A stretch of 64,000 nucleotides of DNA from Artemisia argyi (lineage: Eukaryota > Streptophyta > Magnoliopsida > Asterales > Asteraceae): the NCBI GenBank assembly GCA_030686995.1, contig CM060709.1, positions 126,510,373 through 126,574,372 on the forward strand. The letters run 5' to 3'. The notes under the pieces are model-generated. The model saw only the letters and a program-made list of their open reading frames with translations, ran no database searches and was not told the DNA's origin. This document shows, one piece after another, positions 34,821 through 47,278 of this stretch (position 1 is its first letter; each line of letters begins with the position of its first letter). The position numbers and the translations under genes are program-made.

Positions 34821-36669
34821 ATACACTCTTACCCTACCATCCAAAATAATACATCATAGGGGTTTGAGTATTCCCCTTACACTTGAATCTTTACATACTT
34901 TACAATTAACTAATCTAATGACTCGAATTAAGAAAATCAAAACACTTGGAGCACTTTTAAGATTAACGTACGTATGGGGGTAATAAATGATGTTCTTCCC
35001 CATTACTCCGTAAAATAAGTACTTACCCATGAGTCCCAATCGTCCCAAAACAATATGTACAAGGATATGACTCGAGTTAGCAACCATGTAATCAATTAGA
35101 AAGTTAACTTAGGGTTTAACAAATAACAATAATGCACTAAAAATGAGCGCATACACGGAAGGCTAAGGCGATTTGGTTGTACATTTAAGTGGGGTGTAAC
35201 AAATTCTTCCTTTAAGTAAAATGCTTAAAGTTAGAAACGAAAAGATAGGCTCGGAGGGGTGTACTAGGGGTTTCGTGTACTAAAAATGAGTACAACGCTA
35301 AGGGTGTGGGAAAAATTAGTTGACTTAACTAGCCAAGTAATATGACTTAAATGGTCAAGTAATTATAATACGGGTTTAACACAAGGGTGATCCTAATGCC
35401 TCTTATCATGTAGTAAATCCTACCACACGAATGTAGTCTCACTAGCGGTCTCGGGATGCATCACTAACGCAAGTTCTAGAATCTAAATGCTACCGGTACA
35501 CTCATAAGCACTAATAATGAATGCTTTTCCTATCAAATCTAAAGGCGAACCTCACATTTTTGGGTGGAAAATTTTTCTGAATATACGGTTATGTGCTAGT
35601 CATACAATCTCCTATCCATGAGACGCTTGCTATGGCTAAAGTTTCACTCCTAAATGTTGTAAAAAATTTTAAATTTGGCGCTAAAATTACACTAACAAGT
35701 ATTTCTCATAGTTTTATTACACATCTACTATCAAACAAAACAAACTCAAGCGAAAGTGCATATGTAAGGTATCATCTTTTTACCCTCCCCTTACACTTAA
35801 GATGAACATTGTCCCCAATGTTCAAGTAAAGAATGTAAAAGTTAAAAAGTAAAGAGAATGAAATCAAATACTCCCCTGATTCGCTCGGTATGGATTTTAG
35901 TTGGCCAGGTTAAATCTTCTTCCAAGAAAACGAACAATCAAAGCTTCCCTTCCAGAATATAAATCATCTTCTTGTCACAAATAACCTGTAAATCCTGACA
36001 AAAGTAGACAAGGCAACCTCGCGTAAAATCGGCGGCATCCTATATAAGTTACTAAATCCTAGAAAACAAATAAGATATAATGCTTGTGGAATAAAGTTTG
36101 CAGATTTCCTGGAGATTATAAAACTTAATAATTCACAAAAACCATAAGACTCCGTTAGAAAAACAAAACCGGTAAAATTTCTAGATTTTAACTCCTGACG
36201 CCGTCAAGAGCAATACCCTGACGCCATCAGAATGGACCTGCAGAAATTCTTATGTTAAGTTTCCGGAAAATTTCTGGAAAAACTTTGTCCTACTTCCTGG
36301 AAAATCCTGCAAAACTTTATTATGACTCAATACAAGCATTTGACTCTAACAAATACGAATATACATGTTCATTAAATATTGTGGAGAATCATGATCGGTT
36401 TGTTTCTTAAAAACATATTTGGGGTTTCCCCTTACACTTATCTTTTGCAAAAATACCTTTAGGTTGAAGTTAAGACTAGGCTAAACAACATAATAAAGTA
36501 TTTCCACTTTTTAGTAGAGAAACATGATCAACCAACAATAAAAATAAAACATGCATACGGAAGCAAATAACAATCAAACAAATAAAAATCACACAAAACA
36601 TGGGTTGCCTCCCAAGAAGCGCTTTTCTTTATTTACGAGTCTTGTAGCTAGACTCAAAGTCGTGGGTTA
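34183..36669 (-). other. Non-coding 3' interior of element C
   Basis: No credible gene. Minus-strand purines (AGTGTAAGGGTATA) just right of 34182 form the likely polypurine tract. A T-run spans about 34783-34818. Two more TGACGCC words lie at about 36197-36232. A conserved-looking GGGAGGCAACCC word lies at about 36600-36616 (minus strand), just after the ORF. Confidence 0.6.
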
Positions 36670-39201
36670 CTACGTGATTCGGGTGAGTTCCTCATTGAGG
36701 ACATCTTTGGGATCGAACTTAGGTTTCAACTTTCTATCGGTTCCCTTAGTGTGGTATGACCTTTCAAACTTTTCTCCATCCGGATCATACAAGGTCATTC
36801 TAATATGCCATGACCCGTCACCTTCTTTAGGTGGCTTGTCCCACCTCCATTTATACTTATCTCCATCTCTTTTCCATTTATTCAACTCTATATTAATAGG
36901 CATTACGCTCAAGAACTCAATCATCTTTCTAAAGACTAAGGGGTCCTCAAAGGGATCTAGCTCCTCATCCCTAGCTATGAGTTATTCTACCGAATGTGTC
37001 TTCTCAACGAAATCCTTTTCTAGATAAAATGGGCATTGAGGTCCTATAAAGTTCCTTTCTATCCAAGGTCCATATCTAGATGGTCTCCTATTCATCTCTA
37101 CCCAATGCGGTGTTGGTTCATCATCACAATCATAACTATGCTTCTTAACATCATACACCGACCAAGTATCGCCTTCTCCTACCGCTATCTTGGATTCCTT
37201 GCAATCTATCATGGCACTAGCGGTTGCTAAAAATCCTCTTCCTACCAATAATGGGCATGTAGTGTCATTAACCATGTCTAGGACGTGAAAATCCGCTAAT
37301 ATAGTTAACCTTCCTACGTGAACAACTACATCCTTAATCATTCCGACCGGGTGGGCAATACTTCCATCCGCTAGCCCTATCAATACCTCCGTTTCCTCTA
37401 ACTTTCCTAGCTTAAGAGCGGTGAATAAGGATAAGGGAATCAAGTTGAGGCTTGACCCTAAATCGGCTAGTGTGTCGAAAGCTTCGGATCTTCCTATCTT
37501 ACAAGGCAAAAAAAATATACCCGGATCATCAAGCTTTTTAGGCAACTTGTTTTGAACGAAGGCGGTCCCATTTTTACCTAGCTTATACTTCTCATATTTT
37601 TCTAGGAGGGCACTATATTAAAGAGCACGCGCTAAGACATCAATGACGGGGCGTTCAAGGTGAAGTTCTTTGAATTCATCGTCAAGGTCTTGCGTAAGAG
37701 GTGTTTCAACTATGCTTTTGACCGGCTCTATAGTGGGTGTTTTAGTTGATTGGTCCTTTTGGGGAACTTGGTGTTGTTTGAAACACGTGCTCATTGATTT
37801 AACCGAGTAGTATTGTGGACACGAAGTGGGTGACGAAACTGAAGATATGGCATTAACGTTTAGTTTCAGATTCTTGATGGTGTCGCTTGGGAGTGCTCCC
37901 ATTTCTCGGTCATTGAGAACTTTCAACAATGCATCAATTCTATTGGTCATCTCGCTTTGATTTTGTTTGAAATCGGCTTCAAACTTAGCTATGCGGGCTT
38001 CTTGAGATGCCATGAACTTTGACATCAATCCTTCAAGATTGTTGGTACTACCATAGTTGTTAGAAGGATTGTTGTTGAAGGTACGGTTGGATGGGGGACC
38101 GTTTGATTGGTAACGATTAGGCGGATTGGAAGAATTTGGTTGATTTTGTTTCCACCTAAGGTTTGGGTGATTTTTCCATGAGGGGTTGTATGAATCACCG
38201 TATGTGTTTGGCTCGGGCTTGAAAGTGTACCACTTATCTCCCGCTTCGTCGGTACGCGTGGATGCGTAGTCCGCAAAAGCTGTTCCGGGGAGTTCCACAC
38301 AATCACGAGTGTCATGGGGACCACTACATAATTCGCATGAAGAAGTGATTTTGTTCACTTGGCTTGAATGCTTCGGAGCTTCGTAAGATTTCATGAGAAA
38401 CTTGACTTGGTCCTCAAGTTCCATGATCCTACGGTCGGGAGTGCTTGAATTGTTCGAAGGCAAAGATATTGCCTTGACCATTTTGTTCAAATCACGGGGA
38501 TCATTCCAACTTTCGTTGTCATAGAGAGCAAGATCTTCTATGAGTTCCCATGATTGTTCCGCACTAAGATCACGTAGCTTACCACCGGCCGATTGGTCAA
38601 TGGTTCGCCTTGTGGAGATGTCGATATGGTCATAGAAGATTTGGACTTGGAGCCAAAGATCTATGCCATGATGAGGGACTTTTTGGAGTAAGTCCTTGAA
38701 ACGAGTCCATGCTTCATAAAGAGATTCATTTTGACGTTGTTGGAACATCAAGATGTCATTCCTAAGTTTAGTAGTTCTCCCCGGTGGGAAAAATTGAGCA
38801 AGGAAACGAGGGGTGAGATCATCCCATGTGGTGATGGATCCCGCGGGTAAACGCTCAAGCCATTGACTAGCTTGATCCCGTAGAGAGAATTAGAATAGGC
38901 GTAAACGGGTAGTCTCTCTAGTTTCAACACCTAGGTCTATGGAATCTACGATTTTGAGGAAATTCTTAAGGTGTTGGTTTGGATCTTCGGAACGAAGTCC
39001 ATGGAATGCACATCCGCTTTGCACCAACCGGATGGTGTCGGATCGCAAGGGGGTCACATTGGCTCCGGTGAGCTCAATGGTGTTTCGGTAGCCTTGGTGG
39101 CTAGGTCGGGAATACTCTCCTAAGGTTCGGGGCCTAAGGGGTTCTAATGGTGGGTTTTGTTGTGGTGGGATGATGGGTTCAAAGATGTTACCACCTTCCA
39201 T
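36670..39201 (-). pseudogene. Element C gag-protease ORF (about 844 codons, three nonsense mutations)
   Basis: One frame from ATG 39201 to the stop at 36670, broken only by TAA 38890-38892, TAA 37618-37620 and TAA 36982-36984. The gag half has the retrotransposon gag domain (DQASQWLERLPAGSI, FQQRQNESLYEAWTRFKDLL) and a short zinc knuckle, CELCSGPHDTRDC. The protease half has ADLGSSLNLIP, where DLG replaces the usual DSG/DTG as in Athila-type enzymes, and LLVGRGFLATASAMID. Instead of RT, a charged tail of about 100 codons follows (KWRWDKPPKEGDG, LKPKFDPKDVLNEEL), then the ORF ends. Gag would form particles and protease would process it; polymerase and integrase would come from a related autonomous element. 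Confidence 0.9.
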
Positions 39202-39349
39202 GATGTCGGATGGTAAAGAGTTACGAACAAAGGCACGAAGAAATAAGATAGACTAAAGAAGACCTAAAAATAAAAATAAAAATCTTACTAGAAAGGAATC
39301 TAGCAAGTAGACCTAATAAAAAGAAATCCTAACCTAGACAATAAATATT

Positions 39350-39367
39350 CCCTGGGCTGCGGCGCCA
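39350..39367 (-). other. Primer-binding site of element C (tRNA-Asp type, imperfect)
   Basis: Minus-strand TGGCGCCG matches the tRNA-Asp 3' end exactly for eight bases, then GCAGCCCAGGG-like sequence diverges from the expected continuation. It lies six bases from the 5' LTR. Confidence 0.75.
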
Positions 39368-39373
39368 AAAATT

Positions 39374-40764
39374 TGATGCGTGGGAATCGCACCTTGCTTT
39401 ACCTCTCGAGGGATCTCGAGAAGCTTACAACCCCCACCAGGCAGTGTACCTGATCGTTGTAGTATAGTATAGTGACAAGTACCGGGGGATTGATCGTTCA
39501 GCTTAGGAATAGTGTCGCTAGGATTAGAAAACCTAATTAATAGTTCTAGAGGTGAAAGATGATTATTTTTGTGTTTTTATATTTTATGAAAGCAATTAAA
39601 ATCTCGGGTTTTGGAAGATAGGGCGGAATTAGTTGCTATTCAACTAACCCAAAACTATTAAAATAATGAAAATGAAATTAAACTAATTAAACTAAGGTTG
39701 TAAGCAGTGGTTGGAGAAATTGTGTTTACTTAGACTTCATTACTCCCTAGATATCTTTTACATGTTAATTACTTGTTACACTTGTATGAATGACGGGTTG
39801 TATTCCTTAATACCATTCGTGGGGTGGCATACATAACTCCCCAACTCTATGAGCTCTTATCTCCTCCTACACCATGACCCAACACAACTATAGGGATTGT
39901 AAACAGTGGCTCATGCATTAAATACGACCAATAAAGACCTAGTACGCCTCGGTTCATGTTTCTTAAGACGTTCAAGCATGTTACCATTTGGAGATCTGCC
40001 AGTTTTCTTAAGCCTAACATATAAATCATTCATTCAAAACAAGAATAGACAAGTAATGAACACATAATCAACATCTAGGTTTCATTAGATCTAAGCAAAC
40101 ACAAGAGAGATCTAGCCTAGCATAATGGAATTGAGACAAGAACAAGAGATAAACAACCAACACATAGACATATTGATTGAATTGAAAGTACACTTATCTC
40201 AATTACAATGCAAGGTCTCAAGGTTTTGGAACCCTTGAAAAACCTGTAAAAGAGGCACCAAAATCATCTTTAGGGTTTCACCAAAACTTCTCTCTTTCAA
40301 TGAAAAAACTAGAAAACTATATATAGGAAAAACAGTCTGACGGCGTCAAGAGTAACTTCTGACGCCGTCACCTCGCCGCCATATACTTCCTCCGACGGCC
40401 TTGATCCACTTATGACGGCCTACGTGACGCCGTCACCACCCACGGTATATTAATTTTGCCACTTTGACGCCGTCACGAGTCCTTCTGACGCCGTCACCAC
40501 CTTCAGAGTTTAATTCTTCATGTCTGACGCCATCAAGATGTTGGTCTTGACGCCGTCACCTTGTATTTTCAGCATGCAAATTAGGTACTTAGCCGTTTCC
40601 TTCACTTTTATGCTCCAAAAACGTCCAAAATAGCTTCTTTTCCAGAATTCACTCTCCAAACACCTAAAATCACAAAAGGAACGATTTAGGGCAATATTTG
40701 ATCAAATAAAGTCGGATTCGGGCTTAAATGACCCCCTAAAAATGGATCATTTTTCGCCTCATCA
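39374..40764 (-). mobile_element. 5' LTR of element C (1,391 bp)
   Basis: Aligned with 32802-34182 over its full length. The main difference is a 10-bp tandem duplication (GGATCTCGAG) near 39411. It carries the same TATA box and TGACGCCGTCA cluster (about 40337-40560). Confidence 0.95.
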
Positions 40765-40769
40765 GTACC

Positions 40770-43489
40770 AGTTTCCATCCCTTCATATTTTTGAGATATC
40801 TCTCATGTTCTTTCCTTTGTTGTAGTGGAGTTGGTCCTCTGAGAATTTTCTTTTTCTTTCTGATAGCAGCAGCTTCCTTTTTTTTCTTTGCTGTGAATTC
40901 TTTCATCCAAGCCATAACATCAAATTCAGGAACTTCTTGTTCTTCAATTTTTACTAACTTGGATAATTCAATATCAGCATCTATCCTTATCTTTTCTTCC
41001 TTCCATTCCTCATACCTCTTATCCTCAGCTTCCTTTTCAGCTTTTTGTCTTTGTTGTTCAAGCATGTCCTCCTTTTCCTGTTCCTCCCTTGCTACAGCAG
41101 TATCATGCTCAATCTGCTTCTCTTTAGGCCAATGATCAAAAGGAATCCATGTAAAATCTATCTCTTCATCATCTGAGTCTTGCATAGGTTCTTCAACAAA
41201 TTTACGTTTTCCCTTGTCAGCAGTAGAAAATGATGAAATTGAACTTATTTTTCTCTTTGGAGCAACAGGTTCTCTTATCATTACTCCTTTCACAGGTGGT
41301 CTTGGTAATTGAGATGTTATGGTTGATTTTGATTGTTGTGGTTGTGATTGACTTAGTTGTGATGGTTGTTTTGATGGTTGAGGTTGTGATTCAGATTGAA
41401 CTTTTGATATTTTCTTGCTAAGCAAAACCATAGCCTCAACAACAGCTTTATCACTAGAACCAGTAGTAAAATCCTGTGCATCAGCAGAATTGACATTCTT
41501 ACTAGCAGCAGGATTAGCAGCAGTTTCTTGAGCAGCAGAATTCTGAGTAGCAGCAGAGTCTTTTTCATTGACAGCAGAATCCTTAACCTTGTCAGCAGAA
41601 TCCATATTCTTAACACTAGCAACATCTTGAACAGCAGAATTCTGAATGTTAGCAACAGAATCACTTAGACCTTTTAAAGCTTCACTCATCAACCCTGTAG
41701 CCTTTACTAATTACTCGGGCCCCAAAGTCTTAAGCTTGTCCACCACACTCTCTTGAACACAAACGAACTCATTCATCACTGCTTCATTACCCTATTTATC
41801 AGTAACCACAAATCCATCCATATTTTGAGGACTTTAAATCTCCATATCCTTACTCATAACAACATCTTTTAGAACCTCCCCTAAAACCTTACAAGTGTCT
41901 AATTAAATATCCAACCCAGCGGCATCATCATTCACCACATTAGCCTCCCCTTAACCCATTGCCTCATTCATTGCCTCATTCCTCCCCTGTTTGGAAGCAT
42001 CCTCTTCCAAATAAGTAGAATGTTCAGGAGAACTAACTACCTAAGTTGTGCCCACTTTCTTTAATAAATTTTAAGGAGGTTGAAGATCTTGATTTCCTTA
42101 AAGTTTTCATCTTCCTCTGCAGCTTGGTAATCTTCTTTGCTTGAGCAGCAGACAGAGTTTGAAGATCAAGTACTTTTCCCTCCAAAGTGTCACATTTGAG
42201 TTCCAAGTTGATACATTTAACCATCAATGTCTTTAAAAGTTTCATACTAGTCTCATCACTTCGACATGTGTTACCTGGTCCGAGAGGTGAATCATTGATA
42301 ATTTCATTTGGTACATCGAGATTATCTGTCAATTCATGTGTCCCTTCACTGTCCTCATCACTTCGACCTATATTACCTGGTCTGAGAGGTAAATCTTGGA
42401 ACTTAAACTCAGTATCAAACCTATTTTGATCATCTGAGCCCCCTGTATTTGCCATGTGGCTAGGGTTAACATCATTGGATTCAGATTCATCAGAATCCTC
42501 CTCACTAGATGTTGCCTTGGTTTGGTTCTTACTTATGTTATCACTACCCTGCTTTACTTCTAAGCTAGTAGCAGTAGTGACAGCCCTTGCCAACATGTCC
42601 TCTCCATCACCTAGGACAGCCTCATCTGGTACATCCATCCTAACACGAGCCTGAGGTAGCTCAGTGTTCTTTTTGGCTTTCCTACGAGTATAGAGTATTT
42701 TGCGTTGTGAGGAAGAAGCTGCAAAATTGGGTGTGGGATGGGAATCAGTTTGTGTGCCTGACCCTTCACCATGAGTATTTTGTACAAGTTGCACCATGTA
42801 TGGTAAAAGTGGTGTAAATGTGCCTGAAAAACCTTTTCCATTTTTAAGCAAGAATGTAAACATTTTTGGAACCAATTTTGGTGATTTATACGTGGCTTTG
42901 TGTGTTCTTACTTTTGAATTTGGTTTTCCACAAAGAGTTGAACAAATCTAGGATAAAGTAAATATGTTCTTGACTCTTTGATACTTTTTACCATTCCATC
43001 CAAAATCATGTTTGAAAAATTGAATAGGTCTCCTTTGCTCAAGCATATCATAGCAGATGCTATGGCAGCACTGAACTCATTCCACCTAGATGTTTTAGGA
43101 CTCAAACAATGCAAAAGATTATGGACCAAAAACTTATAATGAGAACAGAGAAGTCCTTTTTGAAATTTTAAACCATCATTTTGATTCTCATATCCCAAAG
43201 CTTTTAAACCATCAAAAATGGCAGTGTTAGCAAGACACTTAGCCATGTTTCATCATCAAAGAAAAGAGTTTCTTTTATAGAGGATTCAGTGACAAGTACT
43301 TTTTGACCATCTACCCTGGCCTCTATCTGTTTTTCCCCCATCGATAATTTTGATTTTTGCAGTAAACCAAAATTGTTTAATGTAGGAATTATATAGAGTA
43401 GGGTTCACAGTTAATGCATCCCTAATGGAAGTAGCATTTATCAATTTAACCATGTTTGGGAAACCTTCAGGGACCATTGATTCGTCCAA
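40770..43489 (-). pseudogene. N-terminal and middle part of the element B env-like ORF
   Basis: Open pieces at 43489-43286, 43246-42908, 42875-42033 and 41692-40770 belong to one gene interrupted by stops and small shifts. The N-terminus has VKLINATSIRDAL and NSYIKQFWFTAKIK, a counterpart of IHQFWYTLKLD in the element A protein. The middle is Ser/Glu/Asp-rich with a Leu/Lys coiled coil (about 42080-42180), and near 41500-41650 it repeats DSA/NSA words. A Glu/Lys coiled coil follows (about 40950-41100). Element C interrupts it at 40764/40770. No signal peptide seen. Role unknown. Confidence 0.8.
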
Positions 43490-43870
43490 AAGTGCAACAT
43501 TGTTGTGATTCTCAGCCTATGTGCGTGATGATTAATTGAATTAGGATTTTGGAATTTTGGGGACTTTTGACTTTGATGATTATGAAGTGTTAGGGTTTGA
43601 GTATACTTGAATTGGGAACGCGTAAAAACTAATTGCGAGATCCAATTAGGTTTTTAAACTAATTTGAGGAAGTTACATAACCGCCCTTACACTTTCAAAC
43701 ATAGCAGCAGAACCCTGTGTAGTAGCAGAAACAGCAGCAGAGTTGACTGCACACATGACTTGTTCTTTGTCAATAACTCAAAAGTCAAAGTTTCCACTAA
43801 TTAGTTCCCGTTTACCAAAATTAATACCAATTACCAACTACGCATTAACTCTCCTCAGTTAATTTAGCAT

Positions 43871-43876
43871 TATAAG
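43871..43876 (+). promoter_or_regulatory. TATA box of the antisense gene in element B
   Basis: TATAAG lies about 81 bases before the ATG at 43952. A pyrimidine/AC-rich leader follows, like a short plant 5' UTR. A cluster of AGCAG words lies 120-170 bases upstream. Confidence 0.45.
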
Positions 43877-43951
43877 AAGGGGATCTAATAGTTTCCTTAT
43901 TCATCATCTAATAACCCTAATTTCTTCCAAAAACACACAATCCAATCAATC

Positions 43952-44454
43952 ATGTCTTTCAAACCAGAAATTGTAGAAATTTCCTCTGATTCATCTGATT
44001 TATCATGGGATAATTCACCTTTTCCACCATATGTTCCACCCTATCGTCCTCCAAGGAATGGATGCAGAACAAAGGAACAAGCTCGAAAGAAGAAACATGA
44101 TGTGAATGCTTCATCAAAACTTCCAACTTCTTCTTCCAAACTTCCATTATCTTCTTCCTCAGATGAAGATCTTTCACACCTTCCAAGATGGGTGTATGAT
44201 TCAGATGCCGAAGATGATACTAATCATCTAGTAAATGCGTTCCAACAAGCAATGGAGAAGGCTGCATCATCTTTGAAGCCAATTTAAGTGCCTGAGACTG
44301 CTGAATCATCTCAACCTTCTTGAGGTCGAGTCAAACCTCCCAAACAAATTCTTGGTTTGCCCTGTCCTAGGTTGTGGAATGACATCAAGAATAAGGGTGT
44401 GCAAAAGAAGATTCATGATCACCAAGGAAAAGGAAAAAGACCCATGGAGTAGTT
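43952..44454 (+). pseudogene. Antisense accessory ORF in element B (167 codons, two stops) with a SUMO-interaction-like motif
   Basis: Opposite to all other genes of the element. ATG at 43952 follows a TATA box and a short leader; the frame is open for 111 codons to TAA 44285-44287, passes a TGA at 44324-44326 and ends at TAG 44452-44454. AATGAA and T-rich sequence follow near 44500-44530 as a possible poly(A) region. Near the N-terminus is EIVEISSDSSD, which fits the SUMO-interaction pattern of aliphatic residues followed by Ser/Asp. Pro-rich, Lys-rich and acidic stretches follow and the tail is basic. No domain recognised. Plant LTR elements are known to carry extra ORFs, some antisense; a nuclear role is only a guess. 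Confidence 0.6.
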
Positions 44455-44800
44455 TGTTAGGGATCTTTTAATGTATGCAAGCTTTTGTTGGCAGAACTTT
44501 CTTTTGTAATTTGCATTTAGAAGAATGAATGAAAATTTACTGTTCTTGTTTAATTTGCATCTTGTATCAACAGCAAAATCATCACATTGAACTTATCCTG
44601 CAAAATATTAGTCCAACACTACCAAGCATACAAGTCCATAATAACAATAGCGCATAATCAAACTCAACAGTAGAATGACTATATAGCAGCAGAGTTGAAT
44701 TAGCAGCACATTTATTAATGAGCAATGAGAACAAACTTGAAGATCAATAACAGCACAAACACTTTCACATATCATGATAAAAACACAAAGAGATAAGTTT

Positions 44801-46109
44801 TCAAAGATTGATCATACCAGTACTTGCAATTAAAAATTGAAACCTCCCCACATCAAAATGCTTTGTGAGTAGATCAACAACATTATTATGAATTTTAACA
44901 ATTTGAATCAACTTCTTTTCATAACAATCTCTTATAAAATGATGCCTTATCTCAACATGCTTTGTTTTAGAATGAAAAACAGTATTTTTAATAATGCAAA
45001 GTGTGCTGTTGTTATCAATACGAATTTTGGTGTTCATGAAATTGTAACCATAGTCCAGCAATTGATTTTACATATAAAGCACTTGCCCACAACAACTTTA
45101 AGCAGCCACATACTCAGCTTCAGTTGTATAATTTGCCACTACAGTTTGTTTCTTGCATTGCCTTGACACCAACCTACTTACAAGAAATTGACAACCTCCT
45201 GTTGTAGATTCTATCCAAGCTAGCTCCAGCATAGCCACTATCTGAGTATGCTATTAAAACAAAAGGTGAATCCTTAGGATACCAAAGTCCCAAATTTGGT
45301 TGATGCCTTAGATACCTAAAAATTCTTTTCACTGCATTGAGATGTGATTCTTTGGGATTCACTTGAAATCTTGCACAGGCACATACAACAAACATAATAT
45401 CAGGCCTTGAGGCTGTAAGGTACATCAATGAACCAATCATTTACCTGTACAAGTGAACATCAACTTTTTTGCCATATTCATCTTTAAGCAATGGTTTGTA
45501 ATTTTCCATAGTTTTCTTAGCAGGTTTGGCGTCTTCAAATCCAAACTTCTTTAAAATATCATTAACATACTTATCTTGACTGATAAATATGCCATCCTCC
45601 TTTTGTCAGACTTGTAAACCCAAAAAGAAAGTGAGTTCTCCCATAGAACTCATTTCAAACTTTTTCTTCATAAGTTTCTCAAATTCTAAACACAAACTTT
45701 TGTTAGCAGAGCCAAAAATGATATCATCAACATACACTTGCACCAACAAGATATCAGCCTTGACTTTCTTTATGAACAATGTTTTGTCAATCTTACCTCT
45801 ACTAAAACCATTCTCTGTTAGGTAACTTGATAAAGTAGCATACTAAGCTCTTGGAGCTTGATGCAAACCATAGTGTGTCTTGTTCACCTTGCAAACTTTA
45901 TCAAGAAAGTCAGGGTCTTCAAAACCAGGTGGTTGACTCACATACACTTCCTCTTCAATTGTTCCATAAAGAAAAGCACTCTAAACATCCATTTGATACA
46001 CAAAAAAATCTTTATATGAAGCATATGCCAAAAATAACCTGATAGCCTCTATTCTTGGTACTGGAGCAAATGCTTCATCATAATCAATTCCTTCTTGTTA
46101 TGTGTACCC
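44801..46109 (-). pseudogene. Element B reverse transcriptase (main part) and RNase H
   Basis: Continues RT from 46110. Several stops break the frame, two of them within the first eight codons. Recognisable parts are DEAFAPVARIEAIRL near 46050, the catalytic YVDD near 45725, MGELTFFLGLQV-type sequence near 45640, [14 protein letters not shown] (45440 on) and the RNase H end with KTKHVEIRHHFIRD and VVDLLTKHFDVGRF. Function is lost. Confidence 0.85.
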
Positions 46110-47273
46110 TTATGCCACTAATCTTGCCTTGTTTCTGATTACAATGCCTCTTTCATCTCTTTTACATCGAAAAACCCATTTAGTTCCAATTACCCTTTTC
46201 CCATTTGGCAAATCAACCAAAGTCCATACTTCTTGTAGTCTAAATTGCAGAAGCTCATCTTGCATTGCATCCACCCAGCTTGGATCTTGTAATGCTTTGT
46301 AAGTATTTTTGGGTCCTATTTGAGATAAAAAACAGGCAAACAAGCAATTCTGAAGATCTTTGTGACTGTTTCTTTGATGAAGAGATCTTGCAAAGAAACT
46401 TTGATGTTGTTTAGCTTTCTGCTCTTCTGTCATCCTTCTTGTCTGAAAGTTTGATGATGGATCACTAAGAATTTGATGTTTGGGATGATTCTTATGAACT
46501 CTTGAAGTAGGTGTAGGACTGACAGGAATATTAAGTTCCATGTTATTGATATCAGCCCCTACTCCAAAAATTGTACCATCAAGATTTTCATCATCAGTAT
46601 CATAGTAAATGTTCTCTAGAGGAGGCATGTTTGGATCATTAGGGTAGTTTGGATCAGCAAAAGATCTACCCTGTATATCCACAGAAGGAAACTTTGGTAA
46701 AAAAGTAAGATCTTTTGGTTTAGCAGTAGAATCTTTTGAAGCAGTAGTTGTCTGATTTGGCGTAGCAGTAGAGTCTTCTGGTGCAGCAGTAGAGTGCTTT
46801 GGCCTAGCAGTAGAGTCTTCTGGTGCAGCAGCAGAAGTAGTGGTTCTGCTGCTAGTGAAAATACTACCATCTTTATTGATAAAAGATTCTTTATTCTTTA
46901 CTTCTTCAACAACTTTAGGTACTTCATGAGCCACCTTTTCAACATCAACAGGTATCTCAATACCTTCTTCAGCTCCTTTGGGTTCATCATGAGTAACATC
47001 ATCTCCTTGTGAACTTTGAACCTTCTGAATGGGAATAATAGTTGGACCAATCTTTAACTTTTCAACCAAAACAAACTCTTCTTGAGGTGTGGGCACTTGA
47101 GCATTGGTAGCTGCAGAATCATTTGCTTTTGTACATGCAATATTGTTAATGTCTGCATCTACAATAACTGCCTCAAAATTCATAGTCTTGGTTAGAATAT
47201 CAATATCAAAGAGCCATTCTGGTCCTTTCCCTGCACTATTTGATGAACTCTCACTAAACTTATTATGCAAATT
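46110..47273 (-). pseudogene. Element B integrase C-terminal linker and start of reverse transcriptase
   Basis: About 386 codons open. It begins within the integrase tail, continuing 58575-59183 across element G in the same frame (VEE-NLHNKFSE). The linker contains repeated DSTA(A/T)P words encoded by the AGCAGTAGAGTC-type motif (about 46720-46850). The RT start has WVDAMQDELLQFRLQEVW and RVIGTKWVFRCKRDERG. A TAA ends it at 46110. Confidence 0.85.
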
Positions 47274-47278
47274 CTCCT
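47274..47278. repeat. Target-site duplication of element G (copy 1)
   Basis: CTCCT here and at 58570-58574 bracket element G. Confidence 0.9.

Larger units (their letters stand above)
32802..40764 (-). mobile_element. Element C: non-autonomous Ty3/gypsy (Athila/Tat-related) with gag and protease only
   Basis: Bounded by GTACC duplications and nearly identical LTRs (32802-34182 and 39374-40764; about 15 substitutions and one 10-bp indel by eye). Inside are a tRNA-Asp-type primer-binding site, one gag-protease ORF and about 2.5 kb of non-coding DNA. RT, RNase H and integrase are absent, so it must borrow them. Low LTR divergence makes it the youngest datable LTR element here. Confidence 0.95.
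43490..44800. other. Pol-env intergenic region of element B
   Basis: Apart from the plus-strand ORF at 43952-44454, it is non-coding. AGCAGYAGA words cluster at 43700-43752 and 44660-44710, on both sides of the antisense ORF. Confidence 0.6.
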
